Shown here one piece after another: positions 10,871-23,184 of a stretch of DNA of 64,000 nucleotides (position 1 is its first letter; each line of letters begins with the position of its first letter). This DNA is from Madurella fahalii (lineage: Eukaryota > Ascomycota > Sordariomycetes > Sordariales). Location: the NCBI GenBank assembly GCA_029876055.1, contig CM056875.1, positions 868,001 through 932,000 on the forward strand, given 5' to 3'. The notes beneath the pieces are model-generated. The model searched no databases. It was not told the DNA's origin and worked only from the letters and a program-made list of their open reading frames with translations. A program made the position numbers and the translations under genes.

Positions 10871-11755
10871 CTAGTTAGGAACAATCCCACACCGCCTCGC
10901 CAACTTGTACACCTCAGCCGTGACTTTCGTCACGTCCTCCGTCTTCAGCGGGACACGGTGCGGCCCCGGCCACTCGACCACGGCCGTGCTGCTCTCTTCG
11001 CAGTACTGCCGCTCCATCTTGCGATTCCATTCGAGTCCCTCATCCAGCAGCCCATGCACGTGCACCGTGGGAACCTGCAACAATAACACATCGCGATGTC
11101 CCGGGTCTTGGGAGTGCGGAAGCGGCCTCTCAAACCGCTGCAAACCTATCATGTCGGTCGGGCCGACCAGCGCCTGATGCCCCAAAGTGTGCTCGCTGAG
11201 CCCCACCAAGGGCCCCCGTCCGGCCACTAACACGCCGAAGCGGTAGAGGTTCGATTCAGATTCGTCAGCGCCGCCGCTCTCCTTCGCATTTCCATTGAGC
11301 TCCTTCTCGCGCCGCACCTGCTGGTCCAACAGCAGACTGGCTGCGAGCTTTGCGCCCTGGCTGAATCCAAGCAGCGCGACCCACGGCCCGCATCCCCCGC
11401 CCGCGTCGTCGTCGGCCTTGGTCTTGTCCAGGCACGACATGATGGCGCGCGCTGCCGCTCCGTCGTCCAGCTGCGGGTGCCAGGGTTTCCAGGGCAGCCA
11501 ACGTAAGAACGGAGGGCCCCAGGCCTCGTATACTGGGAGGATGCCAGGCCCCGGCTCAGATGGAAACGGGGCGTCGGCGAACACGAGCCGGAAGTGCGGT
11601 AGACCCCTGATCAAGGCGCGACACTGGGCGTGGAAAATTGCTCCAGTCGTGCCGCCGCCATGCAGACAAAGGATCCGCGGGCGGGGGTCGGGAATGGCAT
11701 GATCGGTCGCCGAAGGAGGTGTGAGCGAAGGTGAGGCTGAGGTCGGAGATGGCAT
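10871..11755 (-). CDS. FSH1-type serine hydrolase
   Basis: A small alpha/beta hydrolase of the fungal FSH1 family, 294 residues, single exon, ATG at 11755. Seen: N-terminal ILCLHGGGTTGAIF (oxyanion strand-turn), nucleophile elbow LLGFSQGAKL with Ser132, an HGLLDEGL segment likely carrying the acid, and a C-terminal GPHRVP with the likely catalytic His. Family knowledge: FSH1 proteins accompany non-reducing PKSs that carry a C-terminal reductase, as CitA with the citrinin synthase and AfoC in asperfuranone synthesis, where they assist product release or hydrolyse stalled chains. Next to an R-domain PKS the same role is the simplest inference. It is divergent from the PKS across a 2.0-kb spacer. 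Confidence 0.88.
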   Translation of the reverse strand: MPSPTSASPSLTPPSATDHAIPDPRPRILCLHGGGTTGAIFHAQCRALIRGLPHFRLVFADAPFPSEPGPGILPVYEAWGPPFLRWLPWKPWHPQLDDGAAARAIMSCLDKTKADDDAGGGCGPWVALLGFSQGAKLAASLLLDQQVRREKELNGNAKESGGADESESNLYRFGVLVAGRGPLVGLSEHTLGHQALVGPTDMIGLQRFERPLPHSQDPGHRDVLLLQVPTVHVHGLLDEGLEWNRKMERQYCEESSTAVVEWPGPHRVPLKTEDVTKVTAEVYKLARRCGIVPN

Positions 11756-13789
11756 GGTGTGCTGTCGGTTGAATAGAGCCAAAGCATCAAAGGGGTGTGA
11801 AATGGGTATGGGTCCCAGCGCACCGCAGCAATGGACCCGCGGGGCTCACACGTGGCGATTTATTATCTCCCGATAGAAGCAACGTACGCGACGCTAGATC
11901 GTTTAAGTTTCCATGTCCCCGGTAACACGCATGGACGGGTGGTTTGCGGTTCGGGGGTGCCGAGGGACCGGCTGACTGCTGCCCGATCTTACGGCCAAGG
12001 ATCCCCACACCCCACCGCTCAGCCCAGTAATATCCTTCTAGAAACCGTTACCGGAGCTAGCTACAACATAGTTCACAATAGCTAGGATATTCCCTGCCGG
12101 GAAGAGAGAAGTGGCCTGGGAATGTTATCTGGGCCATGATTAACAACCTTTGTCGTTCACTCTTCAACTCTTGCGCTGCGCAGTGCCGCACTGCGCAGTC
12201 GCGAACTGATTCAGGCTCGAATAAACCGCTCGAAAACGCGAGGTAAGGTTAGATAAGGCAGTACCGCAGCTGTAGTATCGCCAAGACACCGCAACTGGCG
12301 AGGCCAACTCCGGCTGATTCCGCGTAGGAGGATGGCCCGAAGCGAAGCATTGCCTAGACCGTTAGTTCCAACTTTAAGTAGATGAGTGGCGTAAAGCTTG
12401 TCTGGACCGCTTTCCATTTAGGACGGGAGCCAGAGCCCACCCACGCGTAGGGGTCGTTTTGAAATCTGTGTGATAACCTTAAGCTCGTCTCCTGCCTATA
12501 AGGGCCAAGGGCCTTGTCTTCCACTGCCACAACTACTCACCGGGGGCGGGAATTTGTTATCCGACACACCAATACACGCCGCCTACCTGGCTGCCATTAG
12601 TTCCGAGCATGATAATGCGTAGCCTATGCGAGCGTCAGACGAGCTTCAGATAAGGACTGAACAAGACTCCTATGTGACGTCTCAACGGCTGACATGAATT
12701 GGTTCGGACATAGGAACCATTAAAGCCGTCCAGCCGTTGGACAGCCCGGCGGGAAAACGCCGCTGAACTGCAGGCTCCAAGCTGCGCCACTGCCCCCCCA
12801 CCCAAAAGTAAACTTCAGTTGGTTTTGGGGAGTGGGGGAGAGGGGGACGCGTCTTGGTCTCGGTCTCGGGAGAGAGTTCGAATGAACTCTCACTGGCCGG
12901 CTTCTGACTGGTCATGCTGCAACATTCCTCCGCCCGGCAACTCGAAGCGAACCTAACTGAGCCAATGCGACTGGTACTACACCTGGGTATGCTGCTGGGT
13001 TACTTCGGTAACCGACGGCGAATTTCGAAACAACGCATCGGGTGCTACCTTCGGTAAAACCCGAGGACTGAAGCAAACAAACCACAGAAGCCATGCGCTC
13101 GAGGACCATGTACCCAAAATAGCCCGAGTGTTATACTGGTATATTCACCGCTGGCGAGAGGGCACATGGGATCCGAGTCATGCAGGCAGTTACACAAACC
13201 CGGTGTATACGCAGCCCGACGTATACGCGCCCGCCTCTCCTGGGACGCTGATAGAAGGTCCAGGAAAGCTTGGAACGTGTCTCGAGGCCAAGGATCATTA
13301 TCGGCCAAGTAGCGTATGTGCCCGGCCGCGTCGAGCCGGTGAAGCTCCTGGGATAACATTAGGTACCACACCGTGGTAGGACGCTGATCAGGGCTGAGCA
13401 TCTAGTACCACATAGGGTTGAGCACTGGGAAACATCTCAAGGCAGTGAACCGGCCAACCATCCACCAGTCCCGGGGAACAAAACAGCCCCTGCCTTTGGT
13501 AGCTCATGTTTCCCGACGGTGAAGGGTAGACGCCGCGAACAATCGATCAGGGTGGGGCGATGCTGGTAAAGGGACGCATTATGTGAGGGCTGGATAGGAG
13601 TAAAACATCTTCAAGCTATGATCCGTAATGTAACTAAATAGGAGTTCATGAACGTAGGGAATCAGAACCCTGGTTTCACTAAAGATACAACAACTTGATG
13701 CTCTAGGCCAATCCAGGAGTCCGCAACTTCGTGCACCTTACTTAGTCAACGTCATTGTTTACGTGCAACTTGCAATTAGATACAGCGCG
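11756..13789. other. 2-kb divergent region upstream of the PKS
   Basis: The longest spacer in the cluster, between the FSH1 hydrolase and the PKS. It contains the 23-bp inverted repeat described separately at 12176-12198. The short frames present (for example near 12682-12915 and 13045-13401) have no recognisable domain, and I do not call them genes. Probably a regulatory region. Confidence 0.5.
12176..12198. promoter_or_regulatory. 11-bp perfect inverted repeat, possible operator
   Basis: CTGCGCAGTGC at 12176-12186 is repeated as its exact reverse complement at 12188-12198, separated by one base. Each arm also contains the self-palindrome CTGCGCAG. It lies about 420 bp upstream of the FSH1 start and 1.6 kb upstream of the PKS start. 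It could be a site for a dimeric regulator or only a cruciform-prone sequence. Function is inference. Confidence 0.4.
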
Positions 13790-16700
13790 ATGGAGGGCCA
13801 TCTGAAGTTGTATCTCTTTGGGGACCAGACGTTCGACGTCCAACCGCATTTGAGAGACCTCCTTAACAGCAGGGGCAGCCCCGTCGTACAAGACTTTCTC
13901 GTCAAAGCCTACGATGCTGTCCGCGCCGAGATCTACCAACTGCCCCGCTCCCTCCGGGAGGGCGTGCCACGATTCACCTGCCTCGAGGACTTGATTCTGT
14001 CGGATCATGGCAAGGAGCGATGTATTCCCCTTGACATGGCGGTTACCTGCATGTATCAGCTGGGTGTATTCCTCAGGTAGGTAGACGATCCCTGGCGGAG
14101 AAAGCTCCTTGTTGATCGCCTGGATGCTTGCTGGATGCTGATGGGTTGAACAAAGCCACGAGACAGACACATGGCACTGTCCAATGGTCAAGCCCTGTGT
14201 TCTCGGTCTCTGCACCGGAGCGTTTGCTGCGGCTGCCGTCAGCTCTAGTCGAAGCACGCTGGATCTCGTCCCAAAGGCCGTGAATGCGGTCATTGTCGCC
14301 TTCAGAACCGGGATGCGCGTGGCCGACGTCGCGACGAGAGTGGCTTCCGCATCCGAGTCCAACCAGAATTGGTCAATCATCGTCCCTGGGTCCAAGGCTT
14401 ACGAGTCGGTTGACAAGTTCAATGAGCAAACTGTGAGCAATACCTACCCGAGTACTTGGGGGTTGGCAGGTGTTGGTGGACCTGTCGAGTATAATATATT
14501 GACCATCAGCTAACCCTCTCCTTTCTCTTTTCAGATACTACCCCAGACACGTAGGCCTTATGTCAGCGCATTCGCGCCAAACGGCATCACTGTTAGCGGG
14601 CCTCCAGCATCACTTGTGCAACTCACCGAGGGCGACTCCAAAGGCAGATGCAAGAACATCTCGATCTACGGGCCGTATCACGCTCCGCATCTGTATTCTG
14701 AGTTCGATATCAATGAAATCGTCAAGGATCTACCCTCGAGCGCCGCAAACTTGGGACACGAACCAACTAGTACGCTCACCCTCCTTTCGGGCGCAGGAAC
14801 AAGGGTAGAACACCAGAGTGATTTCATAGCCCTCTTGAAGGCTTCGGTGGATCAGATCCTGCTCCAGCCAATTCGGTGGAATGGTATCCTGGAAGAGCTG
14901 CAGGCTTGGATCCAAAAGATGGGCGGACCAAACGCCAAGGCATTCAGCGTTGTCCCCATTGGAACCACTGCCGACCAGCTCATCTATACCGCGCTAAAGC
15001 AGACGCCATTGCGATCAATGGTCCCTTCAGCTCCCGCGGCGGCGGGGCTGAGCAGGCCCATCTTGCTTGAGGATGATGCGTCATCCTATCCTAATCCCAC
15101 GAAGCCCAAGCTTGCCATCGTGGGCATGTCGGGGCGGTTCCCGGGCGCAAAAGACAACGAGGCATTCTGGCGTCTCCTGGAGCAAGGTCTGGATGTCCAC
15201 AAGCCTGTCCCTGCCCTCCACTGGGATGCGAGAACCCACGTAGACCCGGCTGGAGCGAGAAAGAACACGAGCGCCACGCCGTACGGGTGCTGGTTGGACG
15301 ACCCCGCCGTGTTCGACGCGCGCTTCTTCAACATATCGCCGCGCGAGGCACCGCAGATTGACCCTGCGCAGCGACTTGCCCTGATGACGGCTTACGAAGC
15401 CATCGAACAGGCCGGCCTCGTCCCGGGCGCGACGCCTTCTACGAGGCATGACCGTGTGGGAGTCTTTTACGGCGTGACAAGCAACGACTGGATGGAAACG
15501 AACAGCGCCCAGAATATCGATACGTACTTTATCCCCGGAGGCAATCGTGCGTTCATCCCCGGGCGTATCAACTACTTCTTCAAGTTCAGCGGCCCAAGTT
15601 ATGCAGTGGATACGGCCTGTTCATCCAGCCTCGCCAGCATCCACCTGGCGTGCAACTCATTGTGGCGAGGCGATGTCGATACAGCCATCGCCGGCGGCAC
15701 CAATGTCTTGACGAACCCAGACTTCACGGCGGGCCTTGACCGCGGCCACTTCCTATCGCGTACGGGGAATTGCAAGACGTTTGATGACGAGGCTGATGGG
15801 TATTGTCGGGGAGAAGGCATCGGGACGGTGATTATCAAGCGCCTCGATGATGCCCTTGCCGATCGCGACCCGATCCTTGGTGTGATCTTGGGTGCCTACA
15901 CAAACCACTCGGCAGAGTCCGAGTCCATCACTCGACCACACGTCGGTGCCCAGCGTGCTATCTTCACCAAGATCTTGAACCAAGCCGCCGTGGACCCTTA
16001 CACGGTCAGCTACGTTGAAATGCATGGAACTGGTACGCAAGCCGGCGATGCTGGCGAGATGTCCAGTGTTCTGGACATCTTCGCGCCTTCGCCGCCGCAA
16101 GCCAAGAGAGCACGAACGAGCGACGAGACCCTTTACCTCGGATCAGCGAAATCCAACATTGGTCACGGCGAGGCCGCGTCTGGCGTGTCTAGTCTCATCA
16201 AGGTGTTGCTGATGATGCAGAAGAACACGATCGTGCCGCACTGCGGCATCAAGACGCGGATCAATCGCAAGTTTCCGACCGATTTGCAGGGACGAAACGT
16301 CAGGATAGCTCTTGAGCCTACCCCGTGGAGGAAAGCCTCCAATCCTTTGAAGCCAAGACGAGTCATGGTGAACAACTTCAGCGCGGCTGGTGGGAACTCG
16401 GCCCTTTTGATCGAAGACGCTCCCCCAGCGCAGGAATCTGTCGCTACTACGGACAACGACAATGACACACGCGATCTTCATCTCATAGCTCTGTCGGCTA
16501 AGAACGGCGCATCCTTGCAGGGCAATCTCCGTTCCATGTCAGAGTTCCTAAAAGAGAATCCGCACGTCTCGCTGGGCCAGCTCTCATACACGACAACCGC
16601 GCGCCGCATCCACCACCAACACCGCGTAATGCTTGCCGGCTCGACAGTCAACGAGCTGCGTACGCAGATCGAAACATCTCTGCGAGACTCGGCGGGAATG

Positions 16701-19700
16701 ACTAGGCCCAAGAGCCGTCCCAAGGTTGTCTTCGCCTTCACCGGCCAGGGCGCTCAGTACCCGGGAATGGGGAAGCAGCTCTTCCGGACCTTGTCTCTCT
16801 TCCGCAGCGAGATGTGCAGGCTAGATCAGATCGGACAGGGGTTGGGCTTTCCATCCATGCTACCATACATCGAATCCGACAAGCAAAGCAGCGCCGGGTT
16901 CGCCCCTGTTGTCGTGCAGACGGCCAACGTCTGCATGCAAATTGCCTTAAGCAAGCTGTGGCAGTCGTGGGGTATCTCGCCCACCGCAGTCGTCGGGCAC
17001 AGCCTGGGAGAGTACGCCGCCCTCAACACGGCGGGCGTGCTCTCAGACGCCGATACCATCTATCTCGTCGGCAAGAGGGCCCAAATGCTCGTCCAGAAAT
17101 GCACCCGTGACACCCACGGCATGCTTGTCGTCAGGGGATCGACCAATGACATTGCAGCCGTCTTGGGGGAGAAGGCGAGCTATGAAATCTCGTGCATTAA
17201 CTCCCCCGTCGAAACTGTCTTGGCCGGGTCAAACGACGAGATATCCGTGCTTGGAAAGCTGCTCGCGGACGCCGGCATGAAGACGACGCCGCTTAAGGTC
17301 CCGTTTGCGTTCCACTCATCCCAAATGGATCCGATGCTGCCAGACCTGCGGAAACTTGCCGGTAGCGTCATGTATAACAAGGCAAAGATTCCTGTTGTCT
17401 GCCCCTTAGATGGGCAGATTCGTTCTCATGACGGCGACGACGGCTTTATGTTCGGCCTAGACTATCTTGTCAGCCATACTCGCCAACCGGTCAACATGCT
17501 CGCGGCGCTCTTGCAAGCGCAGGCGCGCCAGATTATTGCTGACCAGACTACGATCCTGGAAATTGGCCCGCACCCGGCCATCTCCGGCATGGTAAGGGCA
17601 GTTCTAGGATCGCAGATGTCATGTCTCGCCTCGGCGCAGCGTGGCAGATCCGCCTGGCAGGTCTTGGGTGGAACCATGAAGTGTCTCTACGCCGCCGGGG
17701 CCGATATCGCATGGGCCGAGTACCATCGCGATTTCAAAGCTTCTCACAAGGTTCTCCCGTTGCCGGCCTATAGTTGGGACCTGAAGGAGTACTGGATTCA
17801 ATACATCCACGACTGGTCGCTGCGGAAAGGGGATCCGCCTCTGACCATCAGCAGCGGTCGCCCGAGGCTGGAGAGCACCACCATCCACAGGGTCGTCGAG
17901 GAGACCAGCGACTCTAATTGGAAGACCCGCATCGTCGTCGAGGCGGATATCGCACGCAAGGATCTCAGCCCGCTTGTACAGGGCCACGAGGTTGATGGGA
18001 TTCCACTTTGTACTCCGTCAGTGTATGCGGACATTGCGTTGAGCCTAGGCACATACCTCCAGCAGCAGCAACGACTAGTGAGCGAGATGGGAGATCTCGT
18101 GGACGTGTCGGACATGACCATCTCGAAAGCCTTGATTCTCCGGGCGGGCGCGGACAAGCAGCCTCTCCAAGCGCACGCCGAGGTCGATTGGGCTTCCCGA
18201 TCAGCGGCTCTCAAGTTCATGTCCTTCGACAGTAAGCAGAAGCTCCAGGAACACGCCCGCTGCGTGGTACACTTCGCCAAAAACCGAAAAGCCCTCCAGG
18301 AAGCGCTACAGGCGAACGCCGCCGGCGTGAAGCGGAAGATCCAAGCCCTCCGGGACGGCATCGCGGCCGAAACCACGGCCCGCTTCAACCGGCCCATGGT
18401 GTACCGTGCCATCCGGCCGCTGGCCCGCTTCCACGACGACTACCGCGCCATCGACGAGATCGTCCTGAACAGCAAGACGCTGGAAGCCTCGAGCCGCCTC
18501 AGCTTCGGCGGCGTGAAGAGGGGCGGCGACTTCCATACACATCCCGCCATCATCGACGCCCTGACGCAGTCCTGCGGCTTCACCATGAACTGCAACGACA
18601 ATACCGACCTGGATAACGAGGTCTTCATGAACCACGGATGGGGTTCCCTGCAGCTATTCGAACCGATGGAATTTGAAAAGGTGTACACGACGTACACGCG
18701 GATGGAGGAGGGCAAAGATAAGCTGTGGCATGGCGATGTCGTGATCTTTGATGGGGAGAGAGTTGTGGCGTATTTTGGGCAGATTGCGGTTCGTACCCTA
18801 GTGCCTTACCTTGCCGCCTGGTGTTTGGCCCGCCAACGGGATGATGCGGATAAGTAGGTACTAACTTCCTCCCGTCTCTAGATCCAAGGCGTGCCACGCC
18901 GAGTCCTCAAGGTCATCCTATCCATCGAAAGCGGGACCCGGTCGTCCCAGAAGCAGCAAGCCGCGCAGAGCAAAGCCAAGCAGCAGGGGCATCAGTCCAT
19001 CCCAGCTCCTGTTCCCGCTGCCAGCAACAACAACAACAACAACAACAGCTTTGCCAAGGCGCTCGCCATCATAGCCGAGGAGAGTGGGCTAGCATTGGGC
19101 GACCTAGAAGCCGACGGCGTGGTCTTCAGTGACGTGGGCATCGACTCTCTGCTGGGGCTGACCATCTCGGCGCGGTTCAAGGAGGAGCTGGACGTGGACC
19201 TCGACTTCAACGCGCTGTTTTACGAGTACCCCACCGTCGGCCACCTGAAGGTGTTCTTGGGCGGGGCCGGCCCTGGCCACGGTTCGGCGTTGAGTAGTAG
19301 CAGCGACACCGAGTCGCAGTCAGCCGCCTCGGCGCCGAGAAGCAGCGGCACGGGGACCACCACGCCTACGGACGGCGGCGGGCCCGGCGCCAAATCCAAC
19401 TTCCTGCGGGCGCTTCAGATCATCTCGGAGGAAAGCGGTGTCGCGGTCCAGGACCTCACCGACGACACCAGCTTTGCCGACGCCGGCGTGGATTCTCTGC
19501 TGTCGCTGGTCATTGTCAGTCGGTTTCGGGATGAGCTTGACCTAGACATTTCGCACGAGTCGCTTTTCCTTGAGTGTCCAACTGTGGAGGATGTGAAGAG
19601 GTTGCTGGTGGGAGATGATTTTGATAGCGAGAAGGATGCCAACGCAAGGGGCTCCGCAGACGGCCTGAAGATGGACCAAGTCCCTGCGGGACCCGTGATC

Positions 19701-21026
19701 GAAACAGCCGGAGCCTCTCCCGAGTGGGCGCTGGGGAGCCGTGATCCTGCACAAGGAGCCCGGCGTGACACTGCGGCTCAGGTCGCCCTTGAAGCCCGCA
19801 GGGCAGCCGTTGATGCCTATGTCCGGAAGTATGTGGCGGGGTTCTCCGCACCGGATCCGGTTGCTTCACCCTCTGCCCTGGCCGCGCCAAGCGACAACGA
19901 AAAGGTAGTCCTGGTCACGGGCGCATCCGGGAGCTTGGGGAGCAACCTGGTCTACCACCTCGCGCAACTTCCCGACGTGAAGACGGTCGTGTGTCTCAAC
20001 CGCGAGAATAAAGCGGAGCCCTACGTCCGCCAACAAAAGGCCATGCGGGAGAAGGGGATCCGGTTTCCCGAGGCTCTGAAGCCCAAGCTGCTGGTCCTGC
20101 AGGCCGACAGCTCGAAGGCGATGCTGGGGCTGTCGAGGAGCCAGTACGAGGGCCTCGCGGAAACGGTCACGCACCTGATCCACAACGCGTGGCCCATGAG
20201 CGCGAAGCGCCCCCTGGCCGGCTTTGAGCCGCAGTTCCAGACCATGCGGAATCTAGTCGACTTGGCCCGCGATGCCGCGTCTCGGCGTCCGGAGTCGTTT
20301 CGGTTTAGCTTCCAGATGGTGTCCTCCATTGGGGTGGTTGGGCACTATGGCCTCGGGAAGGGGAGTGGGAAAATCGTGGTGCCCGAGGACAGGGTAGATA
20401 TCGACTCGGTCCTGCCCAACGGCTACGGCGACGCAAAGTGGGCGTGCGAGAGGATGCTCGACGAGACGCTGCACAAGTACCCCGATCGCTTCCGCACCAT
20501 GGCTGTCCGTCTGGGCCAGATCGCCGGCTCCATGACCAGCGGGTACTGGAACCCCATGGAACACTTTGGGTTCCTGATCAAGTCATCTCAGACGCTGAAC
20601 GCCCTCCCGGACGTGGACGGCACCGTCTACTGGACCCCGGTCAACCAGGTCGCCGCTGTCTTGTCGGACCTGGTTCTTGATTCTAACACCCCGAATCCCC
20701 ACCCTGTCTACCACGTCGAGAACCCAGTCGGGCAGCCGTGGCGGGAGATGAACGCCGTCCTGGCGGATGCCCTCGGGATTCCTAATCTAATCCCGTTCGA
20801 GGAGTGGGTCGAGCGGGTGCGGACGGCACCCGCGAAGAATAACCCCGCCGCGACGCTGCTGGAGTTCTTGGATAGTAACTATCTCCGTATGTCGTGTGGC
20901 GGGCTGGTTTTGGATGTCAAGCATAGTCTGGAGCACTCCAAGACGTTGAAAACAGTGGGTCCTGTGAGTGAGGAGGTTGTGAGGAAGTATATCCACATTT
21001 GGAGGGAGATTGGGTTCATACATTAA
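13790..21026 (+). CDS. Non-reducing polyketide synthase, SAT-KS-AT-PT-ACP-ACP-R
   Basis: Iterative type I PKS, the cluster's core enzyme. Model: join(13790..14076,14156..14432,14535..18788,18882..21026), 2320 residues. SAT (about 1-360) has GLCTG with its acyl-binding Cys and YGPYHAPHLY. KS (from ~380) has VDTACSSS, Cys550. AT (from ~920) has GHSLGEYAAL, Ser1011. PT (~1300-1600) has QGHEVDGIPLC, His1339, and the Asp1529 region HPAIIDALTQ. Two ACPs follow with phosphopantetheine serines 1695 (GIDSLL) and 1811 (GVDSLL), then an R domain with NAD(P) turn TGASGSLGSNL (~1953) and YGDAK (Tyr2121, Lys2125). There is no methyltransferase or thioesterase domain. Release should be reductive, giving an aromatic aldehyde. 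An Asn run encoded at 19024-19047 lies in the linker before ACP1. Chain length is not deducible. Confidence 0.95.
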
Positions 21027-21541
21027 GAGTACGGTTCCAATATACTTGTAGGGGATTTTGGGTCATTTTACGGGGGTATCGCGAGTGTTGAAGTCTCTGT
21101 TTTTCTTTTTCCGTTGTACGGTACCTCTGTCATTACCTTACCTTTGTGTGATTCAGTCAGGTGTAAGTTAATAGATTTATTCTTCCTACACCATTTCACC
21201 CCTAAAAGGGCACCCCGGTTATTCTACTGCTAAATACATTAAATGATCCACACATGAGACATAGTTTGAGCTGATGGGTTGCCCGATGCATGTATTCTTA
21301 TATCTGGGATTACTTGGACATTGTTGGACCTTGCTTATGCATACGGGTCTGTAAAGGCCGACGGAGTATCGTATCATGATGCGGCGTCATGACCTCGAGA
21401 GATTGCCTTATTGGGAAGTCGGTTTCATTCCTTTCATTGCGGCCAGAGGTTCTGTCTAAGGTCTAAATTCCCTATGGCCGAATTCCATACGGTTGTTGGC
21501 CCAAGAGCCGGTGATCAGCCCTTGTCTAGCTACCAAGTACC
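21027..21541. other. Convergent intergenic spacer
   Basis: Between the PKS stop and the 3' end of the FAD oxidase. AT-richer than the genes, and presumably carrying both terminators. No gene recognised. Confidence 0.5.
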
Positions 21542-23184
21542 TTACGCAGCGATGTCCGGCAACAGAGAGTGAGTAAAGTTCCAGATAATGGATGCGCTGT
21601 GGGATATGAAGGCGGCTCCCGTGTACCAAGTGTTGCGATGGCCTTGAACTGGTTTCCCAAGTCAGCTAAATCTAGTTCGAAGACTAACAGTGGTTACATC
21701 GTTGTTCAAGCTTTGCGTTCTCTGTTCATAGCGACGGTGGTTAACATGAATGAAAGACGATACTTACGCGCTTCTAACTCTTGATAAAATCCACCAGCAA
21801 TCGCCTCCGCCGGGACCACAAGCTTGAACGGAGTGTGGCTTCGGAACTCGACAAACCTGGGAGGTGTCGTAACCGTCGAGTTAAAGGTGGGGCGCAGTCG
21901 GGTGATCACAGCCGCGACGTCCGCCTTGACCGCAGCCTCGGTAATATCGCGGGGGCTGCCGTACCAGACGTAGAAGAGCCCCGGAATGCGCGTCTCGGTA
22001 ATCTGGTATGGGGCGGGGAGGTTGGGGATGCTAAGGGTTCCCGCCGATGGGGGGACCGCATTCGCAACCTGGAACCGGGATGGCAGGCCCGTGTTGTTGA
22101 CTAGCATGATGAAATAGTTTGTGTAGCTCCATTGGGAGAAAAGACGCCGCTCGGTGGAGCCGAGGTCGAAGGGGGCCACTGCGGTGCGGTTGGTGGTTGT
22201 GCTTTGGCAACAGGGGTTATATGGACTAAACAGGGCACTTACAGTTGTTTAGGAGCGGGGGGATGGTTATCAGGAGCTTGGAGGCCTTGATGAGCTTCCG
22301 GCCCGTACGTGTCTTAACAACCAGCCGCACCCCGCTGCGGTCGGAGGGCCGTTTTGAAGCCACGACGGTTGACGACAGGAGAGCGTCTGAGCCCAGTATA
22401 CTTAGGGCCTTATCATACATCTCACCGTTGTTGCCGCTCACTGGCATCATAGACGCCCCCGCGATGGAGTTGAGATACGCGTCGTCAATCATCTTGAAGA
22501 CGTTCACCGTCAGCTGCTGGAGGATATTGGCGAATCCCTGGCCAGAGAAGTAGACACTGTAGGCGACATCTTGGAGGTTGTACTTGGCGACAAACTCCCC
22601 AAACGGCAGAAGAAGATCCTCCGGGACCGGCGAAGGGAGGTCCCAGCCGTAGCCAAGATAAGGATACCTGTGCAGCTGCTCCGCGTACGCTCCAAAGCCA
22701 GGGCTGGCTGGGGCGGAGACGTTCCTCCCCGTCTGGAAGTCTGCATAGGCTCGCGTCACCAGGTTTGGCTGAAACGGGCCCATGGGGACCCCGAGGAGGG
22801 AAAAGTAGTCTGTGGCCACAGAGACTGTTGGGGCGTGTACCGTTAGCATTTGCTTCCTCTTTGTTCGCAGACCCAGTGCCACGACATACTATTGTAGAAC
22901 GCTTGCACGCCATAGTTGACGGTCACACCGGTTGCCGGATCGACATAGGTACTGGTATGGCCGCCAAGGCGGTTGTCCCTCTCGATGACGACGACGCTCT
23001 TTCCAAGCGCGAGTAGATTGATGGCACTGTAGGTACCACTGGAGCCGCCGCCAATCACAGCAACGTCGCGCGTGATGACATCTCTGCTGGCATAGGACTC
23101 GGGGTCAAACTGATTCGTCCTCCTAGATGCAAGGGCGGATGACAGCGGTACGGAAGAAACCGCGAGTAACATGCAACTCTTCAT
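21542..23184 (-). CDS. FAD-dependent amine-oxidase-type oxidoreductase with signal peptide
   Basis: Flavin oxidase of the flavin-containing amine oxidoreductase superfamily (beta-cyclopiazonate-dehydrogenase-like). Model: complement(join(21542..21648,21768..22178,22243..22824,22890..23184)), 464 residues, all junctions in frame. Seen: hydrophobic N-terminus MKSCMLLAVSSVPLSSALA likely acting as a signal peptide, dinucleotide turn VAVIGGGSSGTYSA, ERDNRLGGHT, and a C-terminal flavin-contact block around YTGAAFISHSAS. The last 35 residues come from a small terminal exon found by splicing and complete the family's usual C-terminus. It is divergent from the MFS gene across 0.8 kb. Probable role: dehydrogenation or oxidative coupling of a late intermediate in the secretory pathway or outside the cell (inference). 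Confidence 0.87.

Noticed and set aside
12682..13401. Minus-strand frames of 77 and 118 codons upstream of the PKS
   Set aside because: No domain, signal peptide, splice continuation or codon bias; they lie in the likely promoter region.
11756..13789. AflR-type TCG-N5-CGA binding sites
   Set aside because: Near matches with wrong spacing were seen (for example near 12229), but no exact site, so none is annotated.
18854..18881. Donor GTAGGT at 18854 for the last PKS intron
   Set aside because: It would make an intron of under 30 bp and shift the frame. The donor at 18789 is in frame and gives the conserved QGVPRRVL join.
13790..21026. C-methyltransferase or thioesterase domain in the PKS
   Set aside because: After the second ACP the sequence goes through a linker straight into a Rossmann NAD(P) motif and YxxxK; no GxSxG thioesterase elbow or SAM motif was found.
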